Assembly: GCF_016107305.1 (NCBI RefSeq)
Contig: NZ_RCVR01000001.1
Location: 248,001-312,000, forward strand
Length of the DNA stretch: 64,000 bases
Direction of reading: 5' to 3'
From: Roseomonas sp. KE2513
GTDB lineage: Bacteria; Pseudomonadota; Alphaproteobacteria; Acetobacterales; Acetobacteraceae
Position numbers and translations under genes: made by a program. Below, one piece after another: positions 17,921 to 27,500 of this stretch (position 1 is the first letter of the stretch; each line of letters begins with the position of its first letter). A model generated the notes under the pieces. That model was not told where the DNA came from and searched no databases. It was given only the letters and a program-made list of their open reading frames with translations.

Positions 17921-18012
17921 CCGCCCCCTCACCTCCTCCAGATTATCGACGAGCGGCCGAGGGGTCCCTTCCCCGGCCGTGTGCCGTATGCGCGGCGATG
18001 CCGCATGGTGTT

Positions 18013-18480
18013 TCAGCGGCGATGCCGTGGGCCCACCTCGTCCGGCGTCAGCGCGCCGTCGCCGTTCGCGTCGCGGGCACGGAACATCGCCTCGGCGGCC
18101 GGACGCAGCTCAACGAGCGTGACCTTGCCGTCCCGGTCGGCGTCGAGGGCGCGGAAGACACCCTGGCCGCGGCCCTCCATGCGCGCCTCGGCGCGCTGCA
18201 TGCGGGCGGGGCCGTGGGCCTGGAAATAGGCGCGCGCCTCCTCCCAGGTCACACCGCCGTCCTTGTTGGCGTCCATGTCGGCGAAGCGAGTGGAGAGGGC
18301 GGACCAGGCCTCCTCGCTGGTGACGCGGCCGTCGCCGTTCGCGTCGGCGGCGCGGAACATGGCGCCGGGGCCGCGCGGCACCGGGTCGGCGGGGCCGCGG
18401 CCCTGGGCGAGCGCCGGAAGCGCGAGGGCGCCGAGCGCCGCCGTAGCCGCGAGGGCGGAGAGGGTGATTTTGCGGTTCAT
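18013..18480 (-). CDS. Exported EF-hand protein with four calcium-binding loops
   Basis: 155 residues. A signal peptide covers residues 1-25 (ends ALPALAQ). Four 12-residue EF-hand loops follow at about 46-57, 70-81, 113-124 and 137-148. Each starts with Asp, has Gly at position 6 and ends with Glu, so all four look able to bind calcium. The pairs 1-2 and 3-4 are joined by a Met/Arg-rich linker. It is probably a periplasmic calcium buffer or sensor; no partner is visible nearby. A 307-base gap separates it from the divergent permease gene. Confidence 0.85.
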   Translation of the reverse strand: MNRKITLSALAATAALGALALPALAQGRGPADPVPRGPGAMFRAADANGDGRVTSEEAWSALSTRFADMDANKDGGVTWEEARAYFQAHGPARMQRAEARMEGRGQGVFRALDADRDGKVTLVELRPAAEAMFRARDANGDGALTPDEVGPRHRR

Positions 18481-18787
18481 CTGGTGCCTCCTTCTGGGAC
18501 ACCGAAGATGAGGCCGGGCATGTAACGCTGCGAGGAGCGGCGCGTGAGGAAGGGTGACACGCGCTCGCGTTCCGAAACTGAAACCAGGCGCCGCAAATTT
18601 GGGTCGGCCGAAATTGCGTGTCCGGAAAAGGGATGCGACCTTCCCGGTGTTCTACTTCGGAGCGGGACCGGGTGACGAAGGGGTTCGAGACAGGTCGTAA
18701 CGTGGCTGCCGGGGCAATTGCCGCCTGCCCCATCCGGGCATCGGCACAGGCAGCGGGAGGATCCCGCGGCCAGCGCCGCCCCGGCTG
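18481..18787. other. 307-base intergenic region between divergent genes, with an AT-rich inverted repeat
   Basis: No credible gene is seen. The region should hold promoters for the EF-hand gene and the nucleobase permease. At 18592-18618 CGCAAATTT and AAATTGCG form an imperfect inverted repeat around a ten-base centre. It stands out in GC-rich surroundings and could be a regulator site or an AT-rich promoter element. Confidence 0.45.
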
Positions 18788-20557
18788 ATGCCATCCCTTC
18801 TCGATCGTCTCCTCCCCCCGCCGCGCGCCTGGAAGCGGGCGCGGCCGGAGGAGCTGCTCTACGCGTTGAACGAGGCGCCGCCGGTCGGCCTCACCCTCAA
18901 CATGGGGATGCAGCACGCCTTCCTCTCGCTCATGTTCTCGCTCTACGCCGTGGTGGCCGGACAGGCGATCGGACTGGAGCCGGCGGGGGTCAGCGCCTTC
19001 GTCAGCGGCAGCATCTTCCTGCTGGGGGTGGCCACGCTGCTGCAGGCGGTGCCGAGCCGGCTGGGGGCGGGCATGATCCTCGTGGCCATCCCATCCGCCG
19101 CGCGGCTGTCGATATTTATCTCGGTGGCGGGAAATTACGGACTGGGCGCGGCGATGGGCGCGACCATCGTCTCGGGCATCGCGGCGATCGGCTTCGCGCG
19201 GCTCATCCCGCGCCTGCGCGCCGTGTTCCCACCCGAGGTGATCGGGGTGGTGGTGCTGATGCTCGGGCTCTCGCTGGTGGGAACGGGGCTCTCGCGCGGG
19301 GTGGGGCTGACGGCGGCGGGGGAGGTCTCACAGGCGGCCATCGTCTCCGCCCTCGCGACCATCGCCTGCATCATCGCGGTCTCGCTCTGGGCGCCGCCCG
19401 TGCTGCGGCGGCTGGCCATGGTGGTGGGGGCGCTGGCCGGCACGCTGGTGGCGGTGCTGACGGGGGCGGCGGAGCCGGGCGGCTTGGCGAGCCTCTCCGC
19501 GCTGCCGCCGCTCGCGGTGCCGCTGCTGGGGCTCGACCTGCCGGCGCCGAGCTTCGCGCTGGCGCCGATCGCGGTCTTCCTCGTCGCGCAGCTGATCGGG
19601 GTGATGGACCTCTTCGGCGGCGTGCTATCGATGGACAAGATGAACGACGCGCAGTGGCGGCGCGTAGACATGTCGGTCGTGGCGCGCGCCGTGACGGGGA
19701 TGGGGCTGGTGCATGTCGCGCAGGGCGCCACGGGGCTGCTCGCGAGCGGGACCTCCTCCGCCAATCTCGGCCTCGCGCACGCGACGGGCGTGACAGCCTG
19801 GCGTGTGGGCGCCGCGGCCGGGCTGGTGCTGATGGCGACGGCCTTCTGTCCGATGGTGGCGGGGCTGATCGCGCTGACGCCGGCGCCGGTGATCGGCGGG
19901 ATCCTCGTCTATACCGCGGCCTTCCTGATCGTCTCCGGCATGGGGCTTGCCACCTCGCGCATGATGAACACGCAGCGGGGCTTCACCGTAGGCCTCGCGC
20001 TCGTCTGCGGCACGGGGGTGATGCTGCTGCCGGCCCTCGCCCATGCCTCGCCGGGCTGGAGCCGGGTGATCGTGACCTCGGGGCTGACGGTCGGCTCGGT
20101 CGCCGCGGTGCTGCTGAACGCCCTGCTGCGGATCGGCGTGCGGCAGACGGCCGTGCTGGTGCTGGACCCTGCCTCGGAGGCGCGGCAGGCCGCCGAGTTC
20201 CTGGAACGCCAGGGCCGGGCCTGGGGCGCACGGGCGGAGGTGGTCGTCCGCGCGGGTGTCGCGCTCGGCGAGGCGCTGGAGGCGTTGCGGCAAGCCGGTA
20301 CGGAGGGGCGTGTCACCCTTTCAGCCAGCTTCGACGAGTTCAACCTTCGCTGCCGGCTGGAGCACGCGGGCACGCCGCTGCCGCTGGCGGCCGAGGACGC
20401 ACCGGACGCGGCCGCGCTGATGGCGGCGGAGGGGGAGGACGCGCTGAACGAGGCAATGCGGCGCGTCTCGGCGGCGTTGATCGCGCGGCTGGCGGACCGT
20501 GTGCGGGCGGGGCGCCGAGGCGAAGTGGCGGAGCTGGTCTTCGAGTTCGAGCACTGA
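18788..20557 (+). CDS. NCS2 (NAT) family nucleobase/xanthine permease with a soluble C-terminal domain
   Basis: 589 residues, longer than the usual 430-480. Residues about 30-455 form the permease. GMQHAF lies in TM1, and a SANLGLAHATGV segment fits the NAT signature NxGxxxxTG in the later half. Members move uracil, xanthine or urate with protons. From about residue 456 the membrane segments stop and 134 soluble residues follow, starting VLVLDPASEARQAAEFLER and containing SASFDEFNLRC. I do not recognise this tail. It has no Ser-rich STAS-like centre, and its alternating helices and strands suggest a compact regulatory domain. Confidence 0.85.
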   Translation: MPSLLDRLLPPPRAWKRARPEELLYALNEAPPVGLTLNMGMQHAFLSLMFSLYAVVAGQAIGLEPAGVSAFVSGSIFLLGVATLLQAVPSRLGAGMILVAIPSAARLSIFISVAGNYGLGAAMGATIVSGIAAIGFARLIPRLRAVFPPEVIGVVVLMLGLSLVGTGLSRGVGLTAAGEVSQAAIVSALATIACIIAVSLWAPPVLRRLAMVVGALAGTLVAVLTGAAEPGGLASLSALPPLAVPLLGLDLPAPSFALAPIAVFLVAQLIGVMDLFGGVLSMDKMNDAQWRRVDMSVVARAVTGMGLVHVAQGATGLLASGTSSANLGLAHATGVTAWRVGAAAGLVLMATAFCPMVAGLIALTPAPVIGGILVYTAAFLIVSGMGLATSRMMNTQRGFTVGLALVCGTGVMLLPALAHASPGWSRVIVTSGLTVGSVAAVLLNALLRIGVRQTAVLVLDPASEARQAAEFLERQGRAWGARAEVVVRAGVALGEALEALRQAGTEGRVTLSASFDEFNLRCRLEHAGTPLPLAAEDAPDAAALMAAEGEDALNEAMRRVSAALIARLADRVRAGRRGEVAELVFEFEH

Positions 20558-20573
20558 CGGCCGGCCGGCGGGG

Positions 20574-20595
20574 CCGCCCCTTTCTTGAGGGGCGG
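20574..20595. terminator. Hairpin after the nucleobase permease gene
   Basis: CCGCCCCT (20574-20581) and AGGGGCGG (20588-20595) form a perfect 8-base stem with loop TTCTTG, 17 bases after the permease stop. It lies in a convergent gap, and the rest of that gap to 20775 shows no gene. Confidence 0.45.
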
Positions 20596-20775
20596 AGCGC
20601 CTGGCCGAAGCGTCTCTGCCCGTCGTGTGCCGGGTTAAGCCGTGGCGATCCCCCGCGATCCCGGTCTCGGAGAGGAACTGCCGGAAAGCCGGTCCTCAAT
20701 CACCTTGGTAGGCGGACGGGCCCAGGCGGTCGTGGAGGCTTCCTGGCGAAGGTCCGCCGCGAGGGCCGGCGGGGC

Positions 20776-22176
20776 TCAGCCCCGCCGCGGCGTGCCCCCT
20801 TCCCCCAGGTCCCACCAGATGCCGGCGAAGGCGGCCAAGCCCTCGCGCAGCATGGCGGGGATGACGTGCTCGTCCGGGCCGTGCTGCTTGCAGCCGTTGT
20901 AGGAGTGTGGAACCCAGACGAGCGGGGTGCCGAGCAGATCCACGAAGACATCGCCAGGCAGGCCGCCGGAGGCGTTCGGCGTCACCTGCACGCGAGTGCC
21001 GAGGGAGCGCTCCATGCTTGCCTTCGTCCAGAGCACCCAGGGATTGTCCGGCGGGGTGCGGCTGGCGGGCATGCGGATGCCCGTGCGCTCGATGGCGACC
21101 TTCTCCAGGCCGTTCGAGTCGAGATGGGCGCGCAGCGCGGGCTCGAATCGTGCAGGGTCGCTGTCGCCGGTGTAGCGGATCTGGCAGACGGCACGCGCCT
21201 CAGGGGCCACGGCGTTCACGGGGGAGGCCACGTTGCCGCAGCTCATCGCGAGGACGATGAAGGAGGCCCAGCCGTAGATCTTCTCGGCGGGCGTCAGGCC
21301 GGGCTCGCCCCAGCCCTCGTCGATGGTGGCCGCGCCCTCCCCGCCACCGACGGGGCAGCCGCGCAGGGCCTCTCGGATGGCGGGGGGCACGGTCTCGCCG
21401 GGCAGCCAGTCGCGGACCAGGATGCGGCCGTGCCGGTCGGCGATGGAGGAGATGGCGTGGCCGAGGAGGATGGCGGGGTCCGTCGTCAGCCCGCCCCAGT
21501 GGCCGGAATGCACGCCGCCCTGCCGCAGCCGCACGACGAGGTCGAACATGAAGCTGCCGCGCGAGCCCGCGGCGATGGTCGGCAGGCCCGGCTCCACGCG
21601 CGGACCATCGGAGGCGATGAGGGCGTCGGCGGCCAGCAGTTCCCGGTGGTTCTCGACGAAGGCGCGCAGCCCCTTGGAGCCGAGCTCCTCCGACATTTCG
21701 AGCACGAGCTTCACGTTGGCGCCGAGGCGGCCGCCGCGCTCGGCCAGCACGGCCTCGAGCGCCGACAGGTTGATGATGTGCTGGCCCTTATTGTCGGCGG
21801 TGCCGCGCCCGTACCAGAGGCCGTCCCGCTCGGTCAGCGTCCAGGGGTCGAGGCCGGGGGACCAGGCGGGTTCGAGGCCGAGGACGGTGTCGCCGTGGCC
21901 GTAGAGGAGCGCGGTGGGAAGAGCGGGGTCCTCGATCCGCGTCGCAGTGAGGATGGGGCCGCAGCCGGGCTCGGGGTTCGGGTGGATGGCGGAGGTGAAG
22001 CCGAGGCGGGCGAGCCAGGGGGTGATCCCCTCCTCCAGGTAGCGAAGGAGTTGCGGCGCGGCGGCCGGATCCTGCGAGGTGGAGGGAATGGCGACGAGGG
22101 CGGCGAAGCGGTCGCGGAAGGCGCCGCTGTCGAAATCACCTGTGGCGCGGGCAATGGCGGCGTCGCGGCTGGGCAT
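20776..22176 (-). CDS. M20-family dipeptidase / carboxypeptidase
   Basis: 466 residues. Zinc-site motifs of clan MH are present: LLYGHGDTV (first His/Asp), GRGTADNKGQ (bridging Asp), EMSEELGSKG (catalytic and ligand Glu) and the late His near WVPHSYNGCKQHGPDEH. The dimerisation domain occupies the middle, with RGSFMFDLVVRL at its start. It resembles the larger M20 dipeptidases that hydrolyse dipeptides or N-acyl amino acids. A GGAGG site precedes the ATG at 22176. There is no signal peptide, so it acts in the cytosol. Confidence 0.87.
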   Translation of the reverse strand: MPSRDAAIARATGDFDSGAFRDRFAALVAIPSTSQDPAAAPQLLRYLEEGITPWLARLGFTSAIHPNPEPGCGPILTATRIEDPALPTALLYGHGDTVLGLEPAWSPGLDPWTLTERDGLWYGRGTADNKGQHIINLSALEAVLAERGGRLGANVKLVLEMSEELGSKGLRAFVENHRELLAADALIASDGPRVEPGLPTIAAGSRGSFMFDLVVRLRQGGVHSGHWGGLTTDPAILLGHAISSIADRHGRILVRDWLPGETVPPAIREALRGCPVGGGEGAATIDEGWGEPGLTPAEKIYGWASFIVLAMSCGNVASPVNAVAPEARAVCQIRYTGDSDPARFEPALRAHLDSNGLEKVAIERTGIRMPASRTPPDNPWVLWTKASMERSLGTRVQVTPNASGGLPGDVFVDLLGTPLVWVPHSYNGCKQHGPDEHVIPAMLREGLAAFAGIWWDLGEGGTPRRG

Positions 22177-22264
22177 AAGGCCCTCCTCTCCTCGGTCTCC
22201 GGCCCTGCTTAGGGCTCGGTCTCCGGCCCTCTTAGGGCGGATGGAGCCGGCAGGCGAGGCAGGC

Positions 22265-22630
22265 TCAGCGGGTGCGGACGGGACCGGAGGTGCCACCGCC
22301 GCCGCCGCTGCCGGCGGTGCGGGAGCCGCTGAGGCTACCGCCCAGCAGCGCGCCGGCGAGGGCTGGCAGCAGGATGCCCATGGCGGGACCAGCGATGCCC
22401 ATGCCGGTGTCGGGCAGCATCATGGGGGCCGGGCGGCCGGGGCGAGAGGGCGGGATCGGAACGCCGCTGCCTGCGGGGCGGGCGGCCAGGCGGGGCGCGC
22501 TGCGCGGGGGGATGACGACGGCGCCCTCCGCCGGGACGACGACGCTGCGGAGCTGGGCGAGGGCGGGCTGGGCGGCGGAGACGAGGGCCACAGCGGTGAG
22601 CGTCGCGGCAAGGAAGGGTCTCAGCGTCAT
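22265..22630 (-). CDS. Small exported hypothetical protein, Pro/Gly-rich with a glycine-zipper-like hydrophobic segment
   Basis: 121 residues. A signal peptide covers about residues 1-25 (ends AAQPALA). A Pro/Arg-rich stretch follows (VIPPRSAPRLAARPAG and onward), then a hydrophobic glycine-rich segment MGIAGPAMGILLPALAGALL and a Gly-rich tail. No family is recognised. The hydrophobic segment may insert into a membrane. It lies 88 bases upstream of the M20 dipeptidase gene on the same strand. Confidence 0.55.
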   Translation of the reverse strand: MTLRPFLAATLTAVALVSAAQPALAQLRSVVVPAEGAVVIPPRSAPRLAARPAGSGVPIPPSRPGRPAPMMLPDTGMGIAGPAMGILLPALAGALLGGSLSGSRTAGSGGGGGTSGPVRTR

Positions 22631-22765
22631 GCCGGCTCCTCGTGCCCCTGGGGCACGATGGTTTGGTGGGCGAGGCGGTGGCACGGAGGTCCCGTCCCGC
22701 AACCCTTCGTTGCGAGAATGTGCCTTTTTGACCGTTGCACTGTCAATGCGATCGGGGGGGGGGTG

Positions 22766-23920
22766 CTACCGGCGACCGAGCATGTGGCGGGCGATGATGA
22801 CGCGCATGATCTCGTTCGTGCCCTCGAGGATGCGGTGGACGCGCAGGTCGCGCACGAGCTTCTCCACGCCGTAGTCGTGCAGGTAGCCGTAGCCGCCGAG
22901 GAGCTGGAGGGCTTCGTCGGCCACGCGGTGGCCGGTGTCGGTCGCGAAGCGCTTGGCCATGGCGCAGAACGGGCCGGCGTCGGGGGCCTTGCCGTCCAGC
23001 TTGGCGCAGGCGCGCCAAAGGAGGGAGCGGGCGGCTTCCAGCTCCGTCGCCATGTCGGCGAGGCGGAACTGGGTGGCCTGGAAGTCGGCGACCGGTTTGC
23101 CGAAGGCGCGGCGCTCCCGCACGTAATCGAGCGCGATGTCGAGGGCACGCTGGGCGCCGCCGAGGGAGCAGGCGGCGATGTTCAGGCGCCCGCCGTCGAG
23201 ACCGGCCATGGCCATGCGGAACCCCTGGCCTTCCTCGCCCAGCAGGCGGTCGGCGGCGACGCGGGCATCCTGGAAATCCATGGTGCGGGTCGGCTGGGCG
23301 TTCCAGCCCATCTTCCGCTCGTTGGCGCCGAAGGAGAGGCCGGGGGTTTCCCTGGGGATCAGCAGGGCGGAGATGCCGTCGGGTCCCTCCCCGCCTGTGC
23401 GGGCCATGGTGAGATAGAGGTCGGAGGTGCCAGCGCCGGAGATGAACTGCTTGGAGCCGTTGAGGACATAGCCCTCATTATCGCGGGTGGCGCGGGTGCG
23501 GAGGGCTGCGGCGTCGCTGCCCGAGCCAGGTTCGGTCAGGCAGTAGGAGGCGAGACGCTCCATCGTAACGAGGGATGGCAGGTGCTCCGCGCGCTGGGCC
23601 TCGGTGCCCCAGCGGTCGATCATCCAGGCGACCATGTTATGGATGGAGAGGAAGGCAGAGGTAGTGGGGCAGCCTGTCGCCAGGGCCTCAAAGACGACGG
23701 CGGCGTCGAGGCGGGTGAGGCCGGCACCGCCCGATTCCTCACGGACGTAGAGGGCGGCCATGCCGAGGCTGGCCGCCTGGCGCATCTCCTCCACCGGGAA
23801 GTGGCGGGCGGCGTCCCATTCGAGAGCCTTCGGCGCCAGCACGTCCCGGGCGAAGTCCTGGGCGACGTCGCGGAGCGCGCGGGTGTCCTCAGGAAGGTCG
23901 AAGGCGCTATCCAGGGGCAT
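22766..23920 (-). CDS. Acyl-CoA dehydrogenase, isobutyryl-CoA dehydrogenase-like
   Basis: 384 residues. Standard FAD acyl-CoA dehydrogenase blocks appear in order: YCLTEPGSGSDAAALRT (near residue 130), the FAD-binding arginine region RRAFGKPVADFQATQF, LQLLGGYGYL, and the C-terminal RILEGTNEIMRVIIAR holding the catalytic-base Glu. The overall pattern is closest to mammalian ACAD8 and bacterial branched short-chain acyl-CoA dehydrogenases used in valine breakdown. Its ATG overlaps the ATG of the divergent exported-protein gene by two bases. An indolepyruvate oxidoreductase gene lies beyond that. Confidence 0.9.
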   Translation of the reverse strand: MPLDSAFDLPEDTRALRDVAQDFARDVLAPKALEWDAARHFPVEEMRQAASLGMAALYVREESGGAGLTRLDAAVVFEALATGCPTTSAFLSIHNMVAWMIDRWGTEAQRAEHLPSLVTMERLASYCLTEPGSGSDAAALRTRATRDNEGYVLNGSKQFISGAGTSDLYLTMARTGGEGPDGISALLIPRETPGLSFGANERKMGWNAQPTRTMDFQDARVAADRLLGEEGQGFRMAMAGLDGGRLNIAACSLGGAQRALDIALDYVRERRAFGKPVADFQATQFRLADMATELEAARSLLWRACAKLDGKAPDAGPFCAMAKRFATDTGHRVADEALQLLGGYGYLHDYGVEKLVRDLRVHRILEGTNEIMRVIIARHMLGRR

Positions 23921-24527
23921 GACCGTGTTCCTCCGTTTGCATCATTGGCGCTCCCCGCTTCGGCGCCGTCCAGCCCTGTTGCTGGCGGCAGCGCTGCTGG
24001 GCGCCCTGCCCGCCCGCGCCGCCGCGCCGCTGACGGAGGAGACGGTGGCGGCGATGGGCAGCTTCATGCAGGTCTGCGCGCGGGTGCTGACCGGGGGCGA
24101 CAGCTTGGCCGCCGCGCTGGAGGCGGGCTTCGCCGAAGTGCCGGCGGAGCGCGCGCGGGCGATGCTGCGCGGGGGCGCGGGGCGCGTGCTGGTGGCGCAG
24201 GGGCCGGCGGTGGGGGGGATCGTGCTCATCCTCTCGGACCGGCCGGCGGGGTGTTCCATGCGGTTGCAGCGGATGGATGTGGAGACGGCGGAGCCCCTGT
24301 TCGTGCGGCTGGCGGAGCGCGTGGCGCGGCCCGGGCTGACGGTCACGCGCGCCTTCGACGGCACGGTGCCGGTGCCGAATGCGGGACCGGCGCGGCAGAT
24401 CACCTTCCGCGTGTCGCCCGGCGAGCGGGCGGCCTCCGACTTCGCGCTTGCCTTCACGGGGAATGCCGATCCGGCCGCCGGGACACAGGGTATCTTCACC
24501 TTCGGGACGCTGGCGCCGCGACGCTAA
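23919..24527 (+). CDS. Exported hypothetical protein
   Basis: 202 residues from the ATG at 23919, or 200 from GTG at 23925. A signal peptide with a long basic N-region (RSPLRRRPALLLAAALLGALPARA) precedes a mature domain with two conserved-looking Cys residues (MQVCARVL and AGCSMRLQ) about 65 residues apart, which might form a disulfide. No family is recognised. Its first bases lie inside the acyl-CoA dehydrogenase start, so the promoter must be inside that gene. It is convergent with the oxidoreductase gene three bases away. Confidence 0.6.
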   Translation: MTVFLRLHHWRSPLRRRPALLLAAALLGALPARAAAPLTEETVAAMGSFMQVCARVLTGGDSLAAALEAGFAEVPAERARAMLRGGAGRVLVAQGPAVGGIVLILSDRPAGCSMRLQRMDVETAEPLFVRLAERVARPGLTVTRAFDGTVPVPNAGPARQITFRVSPGERAASDFALAFTGNADPAAGTQGIFTFGTLAPRR

Positions 24528-24530
24528 GCG

Positions 24531-27500
24531 TCATTCCGCGGCGACCGCGAGAGCCGGCACGTCGAGGCGCGCGGCGATGGCGGCGAGGCGCGGGCGGGTA
24601 CGCTCGATGTTGCGCGCCTTCACGGGGCCGAAGCCGCGGATGGCGCCCCATGCCTCCACCCATTCCAAGACGACCGGCAGGGTGGTGGCGTCAAGGCGGG
24701 GGAGCATGGCTTCCAGCCCACTGCGGAACTCCCTGATTAGGGCGCGCTCGGTACGGCGCTCCTCCGTGCGGCCGAAGGGATCGAGGGCGGTGCCGCGGAG
24801 GAACTTGCCGTGGCGCAGCAGGCCCATGGCGCGGAGCATCCAGGGGCCGAACTCGCGCTTCACGGGGCGGCCGGTGTCGGGCTCGACCTTCGAGAGGAAG
24901 GGCGGCGCGAGGTGCAGAACGGTGCGCTTCGTGCCGGTGAAATGCGCGCGGAGGTCGGCCTGCCAGGCGGGATCGGCGTGGAGGCGGGCGACCTCGTACT
25001 CGTCCTTGTAGGCCATGAGGTGGTGGAGCTGGACGGCGACGGCGCGCGTCAGGGCCTCGTCGGCCCCGGGGGTGGCGCGGACGCGGGCGACGAAATCCGT
25101 GTAGGCGCGGGCGTAGGCGGCGTTCGCGTAGGCCGTGAGGTCCGCACCCCGGCGGGCGATGAGGGCGTCGAGCGTTTCCGGCGCGCGCGGGGCGGGCGGG
25201 GCCTCGAGAGCGGCGGCGCGGCCGAGGGCGAAGGCCTGCTTGTTGCGGTCCACGGCGGCGCCGTTGAGTTCCAGGGCGCGGTCGATGGCCGCGAGGGTCA
25301 GGGGCACGAGGCCGCGCTGGAAGGCGGCGCCGAGGAGGAAGACGTTGAGGAAGATGGCGTCGCCGAGCGCTTCCTCGACACGGTGGGCGGCAGGGAGTGC
25401 GATCAGGTCGCGCGAGGCGGCGCGGAGATTTTCGAGAACGGCGCCCGCGTCGGCGCGCGGCGTGCCCAGCAGGAAGCCGGCCGTCGCGGCGAGTTCGGCA
25501 TTCACCACGCTGGCCGTGCGCTCCGCCGAGAGAAGCGGGCGGACGGCGGCGCCGTGGGCACCGATGGCGTCAGCGGCGATCAGGAGATCGGCTTGCCCGG
25601 CACCAATGCGGGGGCCGGCGAGGGTTTCGGCGGCGCCCTCGGCCCCGATGCGGAGCTGCGCCTGCACGCCGCCGCCCTTCTGGGCAAGGCCGAGCTGGTC
25701 CATCGTGCGGACGGGGCGGCCGTCGATATGCGCGGCCATGGCGAGGATGGCCGAAAGGGCGGTGACGCCCTGGCCGCCGATGCCCGCGAGGACGATGTTC
25801 CAGGCCTCGCCGCGCAGCACGGGCGGGGTGGGCTCGGGCAGGTTTGCCGGGGCCGCTTCGGTTTCCGGGTGCGCCGCGACCTCCGCTCCCTCCAGCGTGA
25901 CGAAGGAGGGGCAGAAGCCCTTCAGGCAGGAGAAGTCCTGGTTGCAGGCACTCTGGTCGATGGCGCGCTTCTGGCCAAATTCGGTCTGCACGGGCTGCAC
26001 GGCGAGGCAGTTGGACTGCACGCCGCAGTCGCCGCAGTCCTCGCAGACGCGAGGGTTGATGACGACGCGCTTCGTCGCCGCGGGGGCGGTGCCGCGCTTG
26101 CGGTGGCGGCGGCGCTCGGTCGCGCATTCCTGGTCGTAGATGAGGATCGTGACGCCCTCCGCCTCGCGCAGCTCCTTCTGCACGGCGTCGAGGTGATCGC
26201 GATGGTGGAAGGCGGTGCCGCGGGGGATCAGGGGATCGCCCTGGTGGCGGGATGGATCGTCGGAGACGACGACGACGCGGGCGGCGCCTTCTGCGGCCAT
26301 CTGGGCGGCGATGCGGGGGACCGACATCTCGGCCTCGGGCGTCTGACCGCCGGTCATGGCGACGGCGCCGTTGACCAGGATCTTGAAGGTGATGTTCGCC
26401 TTGGCCGCGATGGCCGCGCGGATCGCGAGGCTGCCGGAATGCGAGTAGGTGCCGTCGCCGAGATTGGCGAAGACGTGCCGCGTGTTCACGAAGGCCATCT
26501 GGCCGAGCCAGGGAGTCCCCTCCCCGCCCATCTGGGTGAAAACCTCGGTGTTCCGGTCCATCCATGTGGCCATGTAGTGGCAGCCAATGCCGGCCATGGC
26601 GCGCGAGCCCTCGGGCACCTTGGTCGAGGTGTTGTGCGGGCAGCCCGGGCAGAACCAGGGCTGGCGGAGGGCGATGGGGGCGGTGGCGGCGCGCGCCAGG
26701 GCGTCGAGGGCCGCGAGGCGGGCGGCCATGGAATCCGGGCGAGCCTCTCGCGGCAGGCGAGCGTCGAGGGCGCGGGCGACGGCGGCGGCGTCGAGCTCGG
26801 TGAGTTCCGAGAGGAGCGGCGTGCCGTCGGCGTCCCGCTTGCCGGTGATGCGCGGGGCGCCGGCGGTGCCGTAGAGGGCGTCGCGGAGCTGGGCTTCGAG
26901 GAAGGAGCGCCGGTCCTCGACGACGAGGATCTCTTCGAGGCCCGAGGCGAAGGCGCGGGCGGCCTCGCGGTCCAGCGGCCAGGCGAGGCCGACCTTCCAG
27001 ATGCGCAGGCCGAGCAGCCGGGCCGCGGTGTCGTCGATGCCGAGGTCGAGCATCGCCTGGCGGAGCGTGGCGTAGGCCTTGCCGCGGGCGGCGACGCCGA
27101 AGCGGGGGCGGGGCGCGTCCAGCACCACGCGGTCGAGCCCGTTGGCGCGGGCGAAGGCGACGGCGGCAGGAAGGCGCGTGAGGCGGAGGCGGCGTTCCTG
27201 GGCGAGGACGATGTCGCGCAGGCGGATGTGGCGGCCGTCCTCGCCGTCGAAATTTCCTTCGGGGATCACCGGCGCCCAGGCGGGATCGATGCGGAAGGTG
27301 GCGCTGGCGTCCATCGTGTCCGCAACGCATTTCATCGCGGCCCAGGTGCCGGCGAAGCGCGAGAGGGCGAGGCCCTTGAGACCGAACTCAAGGATCTCCC
27401 CCACGCCCGATGGGTCGAGGAAGGGGATCTCCAGGTCCATGAAGGCGTGGTCGGAGGCGTTGGCGACGGTGGAGGACTTGGCGGAGGGATCGTCCCCCGC

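Noticed and set aside
22754-22763. A run of ten G residues just after the acyl-CoA dehydrogenase stop, as a phase-variation tract
   Set aside because: It lies two bases outside the coding region and upstream of no gene start, so slippage would not change a protein. Worth noting only as a sequencing trouble spot.
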